Source: an uncultured Bacteroidota bacterium (GTDB taxonomy: Bacteria > Bacteroidota > Bacteroidia > Bacteroidales > P3). Taken from it: a DNA stretch of 64,000 bases. Location of the stretch: contig CACYPU010000012.1 in the NCBI GenBank assembly GCA_902776365.1, positions 47,425-111,424 of the forward strand. Reading direction: 5' to 3'. The position numbers were made by a program, and so were the translations under genes. Every line of letters begins with the position of its first letter. Within the stretch, counting starts at the first letter, position 1. Below, in pieces: positions 7,434 to 15,183 of this stretch. The notes under the pieces are model-generated. The model worked only from the letters and a program-made list of their open reading frames with translations. It ran no database searches and had not been told where the DNA came from.

Positions 7434-9248
7434 TTATTTAATCGAGATGGCACCAAACTTACAATTCTGGTAGCAGGCACCGCACTTGACACATTTCTCT
7501 TGACCGATGACCATCGAAGCCAGCTTGTGGCCAGGGGCAATGTAGTCGGTACGGGTGATGGTTTCGGCGGGGCAGTTCTTGGCGCACTTTCCGCAACCGA
7601 TGCACTTCTCGGGGTCGATGACATACTGCATGAGTTTCTTGCAGACGCCAGCGCGGCACTTCTTGTCGACGACGTGCTCCACATATTCGTCCCAGAAGTT
7701 GTCGAGGGTGGAGAGCACGGGGTTCGGCGAGGTCTGGCCGAGGCCGCAGAGGGCGCTGTCCTTGATGACGGCGGCCAGGTTGCGGAGGGCGTAGAGGTCG
7801 TCCATCGTGCCGTTGCCGTTGGTGATCTTCTCGAGGAGTTCGCAGAGGCGCTTGTTACCGATGCGGCAGGGGCTGCACTTACCGCAGCTCTCCTCGCAGG
7901 TGAACTCCAGATAGAACTTGGCGATAGCAGGCATGCAAGAGGTTTCGTCCATGACGACCATACCGCCGGAGCCCATCATCGAGCCGGCAGCCACGAGGCT
8001 GTCGTAGTCGATCTCGGTGTCGAGGTGCTTGGCAGTGAGGCAGCCGCCGGAAGGACCGCCGGTCTGAACGGCCTTGAATTCCTTGCCATCCTTGATACCG
8101 CCACCGATCTCGTAGATGATCTCACGCAGGGTGATGCCCATGGGAACCTCGATCAGACCCACATTGTTGATCTGGCCGGCGAGGGCGAACACCTTGGTTC
8201 CGGGCGACTTCTCGGTACCGATGGTGCGGAACCAGTCGGCGCCCTTGGTGATGATGATGGGGATGTTGGCGAAGGTCTCGACGTTGTTGACGTTCGAGGG
8301 CTTGTCCATGTAGCCGCGCACAGCGGGGAACGGGGGCTTCAGGGTGGGCTCGCCGCGCTGGCCTTCCATGGAGTGGATCAGAGCGGTCTCCTCGCCGCAG
8401 ACGAAGGCGCCGGCGCCGTAGCGGAGCTCGATATCGAAGTTGAAGCCGCTGCCGAGGATGTCCTCACCGAGGAGGCCGTACTCGCGGGCCTGGTTGATGG
8501 CGATTTTCAGACGCTCGATGGCCAGAGGGTACTCGGCACGGATGTACACGAGGCCCTTGGTGGCACCGATGGCGTAGCCGCCGATGGCCATAGCCTCGAC
8601 GATGCTGTTGGGGTCACCCTCGAGGATGGAACGATCCATGAAGGCACCGGGGTCGCCCTCGTCGGCGTTGCAGATGATGTACTTCTGGTCAGCCTGGTTC
8701 TTGGCGCAGAGACCCCATTTGACACCGGTGGGGAAGCCGGCGCCGCCACGGCCGCGGAGGCCGCTCTTGGTAATCTCGTCGATAACCTGCTGCGGGGTCA
8801 TCTCGGTCAAGCACTTGGCCAGAGCCTCGTAACCGCCACGGGAGATGCTCTCCTCGATGTTCTCGGGATCCACAAAGCCGCAGTTGCGCAGGGCGATACG
8901 GATCTGTTTGCGGTAGAAGTCCATGTGCTTCGAATCGCTGACGTGCTCCTTGTTCTCGGGGTTGGTGTAGAGCAGCTCGGGCACCTTACGGCCTTTGATG
9001 ATGTGCTCGTTGACGATGCGTTCGGCATCCTCGGGTTTCACCTGGGTGTAGAAGGTGTTGTCGGGCATGATCTTCACGATGGGGCCCTTCTCGCAGAAGC
9101 CGAAGCAGCCGGTCTTGATGACCTGCACCTCGTCGGCGAGACCCTTCTCGGCGAGAATATTCTTGAAGTTCTCGATGATCTGGAGACTGTTGCTGGATTT
9201 GCATCCGGTACCGCCGCAGATCAGAATATGCATTTTGTATTTTGCCAT
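7434..9248 (-). CDS. hndC: HndC-like NAD(P)H/flavin subunit (NuoF fold)
   Basis: A 604-aa protein with, in order, an N-terminal thioredoxin-like [2Fe-2S] domain (ICGGTGC, GCFGFCEKGP), the NuoF core with GLRGRGGAGFPTG (NADH site), NADEGDPGAFMDRS (FMN site), GAGAFVCGEETAL and the [4Fe-4S] site ESCGKCSPCRIG, and a C-terminal 2x[4Fe-4S] ferredoxin domain (CIGCGKCAKNCP, CVKCGACYQNC). Full length and intact, unlike its partner hndD. It should bind FMN and NAD(P) and exchange electrons with HndA and HndD. It is separated from hndB by about 100 nt filled with short tandem repeats. Confidence 0.93.
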   Translation of the reverse strand: MAKYKMHILICGGTGCKSSNSLQIIENFKNILAEKGLADEVQVIKTGCFGFCEKGPIVKIMPDNTFYTQVKPEDAERIVNEHIIKGRKVPELLYTNPENKEHVSDSKHMDFYRKQIRIALRNCGFVDPENIEESISRGGYEALAKCLTEMTPQQVIDEITKSGLRGRGGAGFPTGVKWGLCAKNQADQKYIICNADEGDPGAFMDRSILEGDPNSIVEAMAIGGYAIGATKGLVYIRAEYPLAIERLKIAINQAREYGLLGEDILGSGFNFDIELRYGAGAFVCGEETALIHSMEGQRGEPTLKPPFPAVRGYMDKPSNVNNVETFANIPIIITKGADWFRTIGTEKSPGTKVFALAGQINNVGLIEVPMGITLREIIYEIGGGIKDGKEFKAVQTGGPSGGCLTAKHLDTEIDYDSLVAAGSMMGSGGMVVMDETSCMPAIAKFYLEFTCEESCGKCSPCRIGNKRLCELLEKITNGNGTMDDLYALRNLAAVIKDSALCGLGQTSPNPVLSTLDNFWDEYVEHVVDKKCRAGVCKKLMQYVIDPEKCIGCGKCAKNCPAETITRTDYIAPGHKLASMVIGQEKCVKCGACYQNCKFGAISIK

Positions 9249-9260
9249 ATCTTTTTGATT

Positions 9261-9344
9261 TCGTTAATGTGTTAATGTGTTAATTCGTTAATCGCTGGCG
9301 CAGCCTGACTCACGCATTCACACATTTACGCATTCACACATTCA
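9261..9344. repeat. Two short tandem-repeat tracts between hndB and hndC
   Basis: First tract: GTTAATGT, GTTAATGT, GTTAATTC, GTTAATCG (8-nt units, 9264-9296). Second tract: ACGCATTCAC, ACATTTACGC, ATTCACACATTC (9312-9344). Both families recur elsewhere in the window. Confidence 0.75.
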
Positions 9345-9347
9345 TGA

Positions 9348-9743
9348 TTATTTGTCAATGGTTTCGTAGTTCACGGGAATGATGCCCTCGACGAGTTCGC
9401 CGTTCTGGACGTACTTGGTGAGGATCTCATCGGCGCGGTTGTTGTCGACGTGGCCGAAGACGATGGGGTCCTTGCCCGGGACGCGCACCTCGAGGGTGGG
9501 CTCGGCGTGGCAGTAGCCCATGCAGCCGGTCTGTGTGAAGACGGCGGGGATGCCCAGCTCGTCGGCCTTCTGCATCATGTGTTCCATTACTTGCTTGGCA
9601 CCAGCGGCGATACCGCAAGTGGCCATTGCGACCTTGATCTGCACCAGGCTCTCGGGGTTCTCTGCCTTCTCGCGGATGTCGAGGTTGGACTGGAGCTTCT
9701 CGCGCATGGCTTTGAGGTCAGCCAAAGATTTAACTTTTGTCAT
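9348..9743 (-). CDS. hndB: HndB-like [2Fe-2S] ferredoxin
   Basis: A 131-aa thioredoxin-like ferredoxin with the ligand pattern ATCGIAAGA...TGCMGYCHAEP. It is the first gene of the minus-strand hydrogenase operon and has a -7 box at 9827-9834. Gene order hndB-hndC-hndD-hndA differs from the classical hndABCD order but the set is complete. Confidence 0.88.
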   Translation of the reverse strand: MTKVKSLADLKAMREKLQSNLDIREKAENPESLVQIKVAMATCGIAAGAKQVMEHMMQKADELGIPAVFTQTGCMGYCHAEPTLEVRVPGKDPIVFGHVDNNRADEILTKYVQNGELVEGIIPVNYETIDK

Positions 9744-9826
9744 AGATGTGACTTTTTAGGATTAATATTTTTGTTTATTACTAATAATCAATTACATACA
9801 TAAGCAACGGCTCATGTATGACAAGG

Positions 9827-9834
9827 CAAATATA
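9827..9834 (-). promoter_or_regulatory. -7 box (TATATTTG) of the hydrogenase operon
   Basis: Minus-strand TATATTTG, about 83 nt before the start of hndB, implying a leader of roughly 75 nt. Confidence 0.65.
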
Positions 9835-9943
9835 CGAAATAAAAATGATATTTAGCATATTTTTACAAAAATTTCTCACCATTTATGGTGACCTCGGCAC
9901 AAAATCATCATTTTTGGGTATTGTGGGGTCGGAATAAGGTGTG

Positions 9944-9951
9944 TACTTTTG
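9944..9951 (+). promoter_or_regulatory. -7 box (TACTTTTG) for the methyltransferase gene
   Basis: TACTTTTG 26 nt upstream of the ATG at 9977. Confidence 0.65.
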
Positions 9952-9976
9952 CAGCAGAAAAAAAATTCAAAGCAAT

Positions 9977-10609
9977 ATGAGTAACAGACTATTTTCTAAG
10001 ATTTTCAGCAATGCCCGCAAGCCTGAAGGCTTCTTTGGGCGCATGATGGTGAATGGTATGAACGGCGGTTCCCACGCCCGCATGGCACAATGGGGCCTCT
10101 CTTTCGTCAATATTAACGAGAACGTCAGCGTCCTCGACGTCGGCTGTGGCGGCGGCGCCAATGTCGCACGGCTCCTCGAGCTGGCGCCGAAGGGTAGGGT
10201 AGAGGGCATCGACTATTCTCCCGTGTCGGTGAAGAAGTCCAAGGCGGTGAACGCCAAGGCTATCGCTGCTGGCCGCTGCCGGATACAGGAAGGCTCCGCC
10301 GCCGCCCTGCCCTATGCCGACGGCGAGTTCGACCTCGTCACCGCCTTCGAGACCGTCTATTTCTGGCCCGGCATCGAGGAGTGCTTCCGCGGGGTGCGCC
10401 GCACGCTGAAGGAGGGCGGCCGCTTCCTCATCGTCAACGAAGACGACGGCCTCACCGGCAACAACGAGAAGTGGGAGAAGATGATTGACGGCATGCACAC
10501 TTATACCCCCGACGAGCTCCGCAACTACCTCACCGCCGCCGGCTTCCATGATATCGACGTTCACATCAACGACCAGCACCATTGGCTCTGTGTCACGGCA
10601 ATAAGATGA
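9977..10609 (+). CDS. Class I SAM-dependent methyltransferase
   Basis: A 210-aa Rossmann-type methyltransferase. Motif I is LDVGCGGGANV, followed by VEGIDYSP (motif II acidic residue), an EGSAAALPYADGEFD segment and a post-motif EGGRFLIVNEDD. The ATG at 9977 is preferred over an upstream in-frame ATG because it follows the promoter box at normal distance. Substrate unknown; the N-terminal GRMMVNGMNGGSHARMAQWG is typical of a Bacteroidetes clade of UbiE/Methyltransf_11-like enzymes. Confidence 0.85.
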   Translation: MSNRLFSKIFSNARKPEGFFGRMMVNGMNGGSHARMAQWGLSFVNINENVSVLDVGCGGGANVARLLELAPKGRVEGIDYSPVSVKKSKAVNAKAIAAGRCRIQEGSAAALPYADGEFDLVTAFETVYFWPGIEECFRGVRRTLKEGGRFLIVNEDDGLTGNNEKWEKMIDGMHTYTPDELRNYLTAAGFHDIDVHINDQHHWLCVTAIR

Positions 10610-10632
10610 CCTCCTATATCGCAGATTATTCG

Positions 10633-10640
10633 TATCTTTG
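10633..10640 (+). promoter_or_regulatory. -7 box (TATCTTTG) for the DUF4491/ZIP operon
   Basis: TATCTTTG 46 nt upstream of the ATG at 10686. Confidence 0.65.
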
Positions 10641-10685
10641 CAGCCGTGAATTACAATGTCTCATTAAACTCAATCAACTGGTTAA

Positions 10686-10976
10686 ATGAATTTTACGGGA
10701 ATAATCATTGGGGTTTCTTCCTTCTTCTGCATAGGCCTTTTTCACCCCATAGTCATCAAGGCGGAATACTATTTTGGCACACGTTGCTGGTGGGTGTTCC
10801 TGCTGGTGGCTCTCGGCTGCATCGCAGGGTCGCTGCTCATGGCGGCGACCATTCCATCCACCATTCTTGGCGTGGTGGCCTTCTCCAGCCTCTGGTCCAT
10901 CCTTGAGCTCTTCAAGCAGCGCGAGCGGGTGGCCAAGGGATGGTTCCCGAAGAATCCCAAAAGAAATAGTCGATGA
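10686..10976 (+). CDS. DUF4491 family small membrane protein
   Basis: A 96-aa protein with three predicted membrane helices (GIIIGVSSFFCIGLFHPIVI, WWVFLLVALGCIAGSLLMAA, TILGVVAFSSLWSILELF) and a basic tail ending in FPKNPKR, the layout of DUF4491 in Bacteroidetes. Its stop overlaps the ZIP transporter start (ATGA), pointing to coupled expression. Role unknown. Confidence 0.8.
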   Translation: MNFTGIIIGVSSFFCIGLFHPIVIKAEYYFGTRCWWVFLLVALGCIAGSLLMAATIPSTILGVVAFSSLWSILELFKQRERVAKGWFPKNPKRNSR

Positions 10977-11731
10977 GTGCTCTGGTCATAGGAATACTGC
11001 TCCCTTTGGTGGGCACAATGCTGGGGTCGGCCTTTGTCTTCTTCATGAAGAAAGATATCCCCGACCGGCTGCAGAAGACGCTGTTGGGTTTCGCCAGCGG
11101 CGTGATGGTGGCCGCCAGCGTGTGGTCGCTGCTGATACCTAGCATCGAGATGGCGCATGAGAGCGTCACCCCTGCCGCCAGCGGCTTTCTGGTGGGTATC
11201 GCCTTTCTCCTGCTGATTGACGAGCTGACGCCACACCTGCACGTCGGTGCCCAGAAGGCCGAAGGACCGAAGTCGCGTCTCTCACGGACCATGATGCTGG
11301 CCCTCGCCGTCACCATCCACAACCTCCCCGAGGGCATGGCCGTCGGTGTGGTCTTTGCCGGCGAAGCTCAGGGACTGACGCTCAGCGCCGCCCTCGCGGT
11401 CTCTATCGGCATCGCCCTGCAGAACATCCCCGAAGGCGCCATCATCTCCATGCCCATGCATGCCGAAGGCAACTCACGTATGAAATCCTTCCTCATCGGT
11501 ACCCTCAGCGGTGTGGTGGAACCCCTCGGCACGATGGCCATCCTGCTGCTGGCGGGAGCGCTCGGCGTGGCGCTGCCCTACCTGCTGTCCTTCGCCGCCG
11601 GCGCCATGATGTACGTTGTCGTCGAGGAACTTATCCCCGAGACCGCCCAAGGCCGCCACACCAACCTCTCCACCATCGGCTTCGCCGCGGGTTTCGTCCT
11701 GATGATGGTCATGGATGTCCTGCTGGGGTAG
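10973..11731 (+). CDS. ZIP family metal transporter
   Basis: A 252-aa, eight-helix ZIP-type transporter. The metal-binding helices IV and V are clear: VTIHNLPEGMAVG and ALQNIPEGAIISMP. A short HLHVGAQ loop between helices III and IV gives the usual histidine cluster. Expected to import zinc, iron or another divalent metal; ZupT-like in length. Confidence 0.88.
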   Translation: MSALVIGILLPLVGTMLGSAFVFFMKKDIPDRLQKTLLGFASGVMVAASVWSLLIPSIEMAHESVTPAASGFLVGIAFLLLIDELTPHLHVGAQKAEGPKSRLSRTMMLALAVTIHNLPEGMAVGVVFAGEAQGLTLSAALAVSIGIALQNIPEGAIISMPMHAEGNSRMKSFLIGTLSGVVEPLGTMAILLLAGALGVALPYLLSFAAGAMMYVVVEELIPETAQGRHTNLSTIGFAAGFVLMMVMDVLLG

Positions 11732-11795
11732 TTTCTACTTAACATAACCTTAAAAACAGGTATTGAAAATCAAACCATTAAGTGTCTAGGTCTTA

Positions 11796-11830
11796 CTCAA
11801 CTCTTACTCCCCTCTTACTCAGCCCTTACT
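11796..11830. repeat. Short tandem repeat (CTCTTACTC units)
   Basis: Units CTTACTCAA, CTCTTACTC, CCCTCTTACTC and AGCCCTTACT; related to the CTTACCTCTTAGTT tract at 46659. Confidence 0.55.
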
Positions 11831-11851
11831 TTCCTCTTGGTTTTGAAAGAG

Positions 11852-12024
11852 TTATGAGGGTTTTCTTATGGCGACAATCTTGTGGGCGGGATGGTTTCCG
11901 GCTTTGTTCAGCACCCGTGCAGCCATCTGCGCCGCAGTGACTTTGTCTACTGGTTTGACTTGCAAGGGGGAAAGCTGGAAAAGATACCCGTCAATAGGGC
12001 TGTGATAAGTATAAATTTTCTCAT
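11852..12024 (-). pseudogene. Remnant of a small secreted protein
   Basis: From ATG at 12024 the minus strand reads MRKFILITALLTGIFSSF, a plausible signal peptide, and then stops. A one-base shift at a CCCCC run would continue as VDKVTAAQMAARVLNKAG to a stop at 11852. Total about 57 codons. No family recognised and no good promoter box; it may be a decayed gene or chance. Confidence 0.25.
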
Positions 12025-12117
12025 TGTCAGATTATTACGATGTGTGTTGAGATATATTATTGTATGCATATATAATAAAAATATTTTACCCAAAGCGGAA
12101 GAATGGGATTTTTTTCG

Positions 12118-12125
12118 TATCTTTG
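12118..12125 (+). promoter_or_regulatory. -7 box (TATCTTTG) for the LOG gene
   Basis: TATCTTTG 21 nt upstream of the ATG at 12146. Confidence 0.7.
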
Positions 12126-12145
12126 CAATTTAAAAAGATAGAGAT

Positions 12146-12709
12146 ATGAAACGTAAGATAGCGGTTTTCTGTGGTTCCTCGATGCCTCGTAACGAGAAGA
12201 TTGTCAATGCCGCGCGCGAGTTGGGACGTCGTATGGCAGAGAGGGGAGATGTGCTCGTCTACGGCGGGAGCAACCTTGGGTTGATGGGTGTGGTGAGTGG
12301 CGCTGCCCTCGAGGCCGGCGGTCATGTGGTGGGGGTCATTCCCACGCTTTTCAGCGAGGATATCATCCTTTCGCAGACGGTCACCGAGCTGGTGCGCGTC
12401 CGAACGATGGCCGAGCGCAAGGAACGCATCTTGGAGATGTGCGACGCCTTCATCGCTCTGCCTGGCGGCATCGGTACCATCGACGAGGTGTCGGAGGTGA
12501 TGGTGGCCAATCAACTGCAGATAGCGGACGGAAAGCGGCTGCTGGATGGCAGCTACAGGCAGAAGCCCATGATACTATTGAATATTGACGGCTACTATGA
12601 TTCCTTCCTTGAACAGATGTGTGTCGTCAAGGAGGAGGGTTTGATGCGCTCGGACGCCGGCCTGGTGTCGGCTGCTTCGGTCGAGGAGGTGCTATGCCAC
12701 ATCTGCTGA
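12146..12709 (+). CDS. LOG family protein (TIGR00730-type nucleoside 5'-monophosphate phosphoribohydrolase)
   Basis: A 187-aa Rossmann-like protein. It has VFCGSS near the N-terminus, VYGGSNLGLMG at 38-48 and the family signature PGGIGTIDE at 106-114, preceded by RKERI. LOG proteins release the base from AMP-type nucleotides (best known for cytokinin activation); the physiological substrate in gut bacteria is unclear. Its 3' end overlaps the next gene by 16 nt. Confidence 0.88.
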   Translation: MKRKIAVFCGSSMPRNEKIVNAARELGRRMAERGDVLVYGGSNLGLMGVVSGAALEAGGHVVGVIPTLFSEDIILSQTVTELVRVRTMAERKERILEMCDAFIALPGGIGTIDEVSEVMVANQLQIADGKRLLDGSYRQKPMILLNIDGYYDSFLEQMCVVKEEGLMRSDAGLVSAASVEEVLCHIC

Positions 12710-13362
12710 GCAAGAGTAAGTATATCCGGGGGCTGCAGTGTGAGAGGGCGCTGTGGCTGGATGTCTTCAACCCGCGCATTGCGCGTTACAGTGCCGAGCA
12801 GATGCGCCGCTTCGACCGCGGCCGCGAGTTCGAGTACGCTTTCAAGGACACTTTCCCGGGTGGCATCGACATCAGCGCGGAACTGAAACGCAATGTCGAC
12901 GCCTACCCCGAGCGCACCGCGCAGCTGCTGGACGGCACCGACAAATCACCTCTCACCTTGTTTGAGGCGGGATTTCTCTACGATGATGTGCTGGTGCTGG
13001 CCGATGTGGTGCATCGCAACGCCGACGGAAGCCTGGATGTCTACGAGGTGAAGAGCGGCAATGTGCTGAGCGACACCTATAAACGCGATGCTGCTTTGCA
13101 GCACTATGTTATCTCGCATTGCCGTGAAATCAATAAATTCTCACTCGTTTTCAACGATGGAAACGGAAGTTTCCTAAAAGAAAATCTCACGGAGGAATTA
13201 GAATCCCAGCATGACGAGATTGCCAGCAATATCGCTGCCATGAAGGAAATCCTCCGTCACGGAGAGCCTGCCACGCCGACGGGGCAGCACTGCCTCGAGC
13301 CTTACGCTTGCCCTTATCAGCACTACTGTGCCCAGGGAGTCAGGCAGATGTCTTTGTTTTAG
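12694..13362 (+). CDS. Cas4/RecB-like PD-(D/E)XK nuclease with predicted Fe-S cluster
   Basis: A 222-aa stand-alone nuclease of the Cas4/Dna2/AddB-like type. E91, D104 and E118-V-K120 fit the PD-(D/E)XK motif, followed by Q136-H-Y138 (the QxxxY-type motif). Cysteines C16, C200, C206 and C212 match the one-plus-three arrangement that binds [4Fe-4S] in Cas4 and AddB. The start at 12694 was chosen because conserved SKSKYIRGLQCERALWL follows directly and the frame overlaps the LOG gene. No cas1, cas2 or CRISPR array is present, so this is not a CRISPR adaptation gene by context. Confidence 0.75.
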   Translation: MPHLLSKSKYIRGLQCERALWLDVFNPRIARYSAEQMRRFDRGREFEYAFKDTFPGGIDISAELKRNVDAYPERTAQLLDGTDKSPLTLFEAGFLYDDVLVLADVVHRNADGSLDVYEVKSGNVLSDTYKRDAALQHYVISHCREINKFSLVFNDGNGSFLKENLTEELESQHDEIASNIAAMKEILRHGEPATPTGQHCLEPYACPYQHYCAQGVRQMSLF

Positions 13363-14292
13363 TTAAAACCCCTTGGGAAGCTCCATCCAGCGGTACCAGT
13401 GGCCTTGCTGGAGGGTGTAAATCCAGGTCGCCGGGTCCTTGCGTCCCCAAGCGGGTATCTCGCCGTACTTGAAGAGATGGTGTTTTTTCTGTAGGCGGCG
13501 GAAGAAGCGCTCGTCGTCAATGGGTTCTTGGAGGAAGAAGATGCGACCCCGGTATGCGGCAAAGCCTTGTGTGCCATCGGAGAAAGCTTCTGGATAGTAG
13601 GTTGTGACAACCTGCACGCATGTCGTGGTGCTGTCGAACGAGAAAGATGGAGCTTTTTCTTTCAGTGGCCGTGGCAACGTGGGATCGTCCTGGTACAGCA
13701 TATAGAGGTAGTTGTAAGCGTACATCGAATCCCATGTGGTGTCGATGCTGGGCTGGGAGAAGAGGTAGAGGTTGAAGGTGGTGCCTTCGGGGCTGGCTTC
13801 GGCCTCGAAGGGTTTGTCTTCCCAGAAATAGGTGTGCTCTTCGCCTTTGATGACGCGGTCGAGCAGAGCCTTCAGTCCTGGGTCGATAACCTCGTATTCC
13901 GGCAAGGGCACGAGCAACATGCCGTCCTGACTGCCGAAATATTCATCCATTATCTCTATTTCCTCGAGGTTTGATGGCGATGGGTTCAATTGGATTTCTA
14001 TCACGGTGAACCCTGTTGGTTTCACTCGAACACCCTCGCGACGATACCGGTAGTAGCCCAAGGCATTGATTTCAATGTCATATTTACCGGCCGCTAGTGG
14101 TTTGATGGTGAAGATACCGTCCAAGTCGGTTGCGTCGCCATGTACTTGCTTGCCATCTTGGAAGACGCTGACGTTGACGAAGAAGGGTAACGGCTCACCG
14201 GTTTTGGCATCGGTGACGGTGCCCTTTAAACAACCCTGAGCCTGCGCGCCAATGGCGGCGAGCAAGCTCAGCAGTATAAGGATGCGTTTCAT
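13363..14292 (-). CDS. Secreted protein with carboxypeptidase-like regulatory domain
   Basis: A 309-aa exported protein (signal MKRILILLSLLAAIGAQAQ). Residues about 20-105 form a CarboxypepD_reg-like beta-sandwich (LKGTVTDAKTGEPLPFFVNV, DLDGIFTIKPLAAGKYDIEI, ALGYYRYRREGV), the module common at the N-terminus of TonB-dependent receptors. The remainder shows no recognised domain and lacks a TonB box or barrel. It abuts the convergent Cas4-like gene with no spacer and is 4 nt downstream of the next minus-strand gene, so probably co-transcribed with it. Confidence 0.7.
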   Translation of the reverse strand: MKRILILLSLLAAIGAQAQGCLKGTVTDAKTGEPLPFFVNVSVFQDGKQVHGDATDLDGIFTIKPLAAGKYDIEINALGYYRYRREGVRVKPTGFTVIEIQLNPSPSNLEEIEIMDEYFGSQDGMLLVPLPEYEVIDPGLKALLDRVIKGEEHTYFWEDKPFEAEASPEGTTFNLYLFSQPSIDTTWDSMYAYNYLYMLYQDDPTLPRPLKEKAPSFSFDSTTTCVQVVTTYYPEAFSDGTQGFAAYRGRIFFLQEPIDDERFFRRLQKKHHLFKYGEIPAWGRKDPATWIYTLQQGHWYRWMELPKGF

Positions 14293-14296
14293 GGGA

Positions 14297-15127
14297 TTAC
14301 TCTACAGGGAAAGCAATCTCGCGCTCGATGACCTGGTAAGGGACATTGTTGCGGTAGATGGTCTGGCGCACCCAGTTGTCGTCCTCGTCGTACTCGTAGA
14401 CGTAGGAGTGCTTCCAGTTGAGGTGCTCGTCATAGTTGAACGAGCTGATTTCTATCACGTTGTCGTGGTCGTCGTAGTAGTAGGTGGTGAGAGCCGAAAG
14501 GAACTCGTCGGCGTCGTAGAAGCGCCACTCGATGCGGTTGCCGCGGGCGTCATATTTGTAGAGGTAGTGCTGCATGAGGTCGCCGTCGCGGTTGTAGAAC
14601 TCCATCTCGATGCAGTTGCCTTTTTGGTCGTATTTGTACTTGCGCAACTCGGTCATCTGGCCGTCCTGGTCGAAGCTCTGCTCCTCCATCATCAGGCCAC
14701 CGACGAACTTGGAGGTCTCCTTCTTGGTCATCTGGTTGCCGAGGTAGACGGTGCGCTCCACGCGGTTGCCGTCCTGGTCGTTGAGGTAGGCTGTGCGGCC
14801 GGTGAGCATCTTCTCGCGGTTGTACTCGTTCCAGCCGAGGCTGTAGCCGTTGACGTCGAAGAAATAGGAGTACCAGGTGTACTCGTTGGCCTTGGTGCGA
14901 AACTTGTCGGCGAAGTTGCCGCGCTTGTCGAAGGTGATGCTGTCGATGCAGATGAGCTGACGGCCACCGTCGCGACCGCTGTGGAGGTTGTAGGTGTACT
15001 CAATGACATAGATGGCATTGCCGTGAATGCCCATCTCAGAACGCGAGTTCTTGCGGGTCTTGGGATTTGCTGCAAAGGACGCTCCTGCAACGAGCAGGGC
15101 CATGATGAGTGCGATATTTTTCTTCAT
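14297..15127 (-). CDS. Secreted protein with YD-like repeats
   Basis: A 276-aa protein with signal peptide MKKNIALIMALLVAGASFA. The mature region has about seven degenerate repeats of the type YDxxGNxxxxxxY (YDQKGNCIEMEFYNRDG, YDARGNRIEWRFYD, YDEDDNWVRQTIY), resembling the beta-repeats of Rhs/YD proteins or their small secreted relatives. MKKN at 15127 is preferred over an ATG eight codons upstream, which would put the start inside the promoter. Likely a periplasmic or surface beta-structure; function unknown. Confidence 0.7.
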   Translation of the reverse strand: MKKNIALIMALLVAGASFAANPKTRKNSRSEMGIHGNAIYVIEYTYNLHSGRDGGRQLICIDSITFDKRGNFADKFRTKANEYTWYSYFFDVNGYSLGWNEYNREKMLTGRTAYLNDQDGNRVERTVYLGNQMTKKETSKFVGGLMMEEQSFDQDGQMTELRKYKYDQKGNCIEMEFYNRDGDLMQHYLYKYDARGNRIEWRFYDADEFLSALTTYYYDDHDNVIEISSFNYDEHLNWKHSYVYEYDEDDNWVRQTIYRNNVPYQVIEREIAFPVE

Positions 15128-15148
15128 TTTTTCGATGTTTTCAAAATG

Positions 15149-15156
15149 CAAAGATA
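15149..15156 (-). promoter_or_regulatory. -7 box (TATCTTTG) for the YD-repeat gene
   Basis: Minus-strand TATCTTTG 22 nt before the start codon at 15127. Confidence 0.7.
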
Positions 15157-15183
15157 CAACTTTTTTTTGAAACGGAAGATATT

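Larger units (their letters stand above)
11732..12117. other. Intergenic stretch with a short repeat and a gene remnant
   Basis: AT-rich DNA between the ZIP and LOG genes. It contains four degenerate CTTACTC-type units (11796-11830) and a small minus-strand remnant (11852-12024). No RNA gene or clear terminator was seen. Confidence 0.5.
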
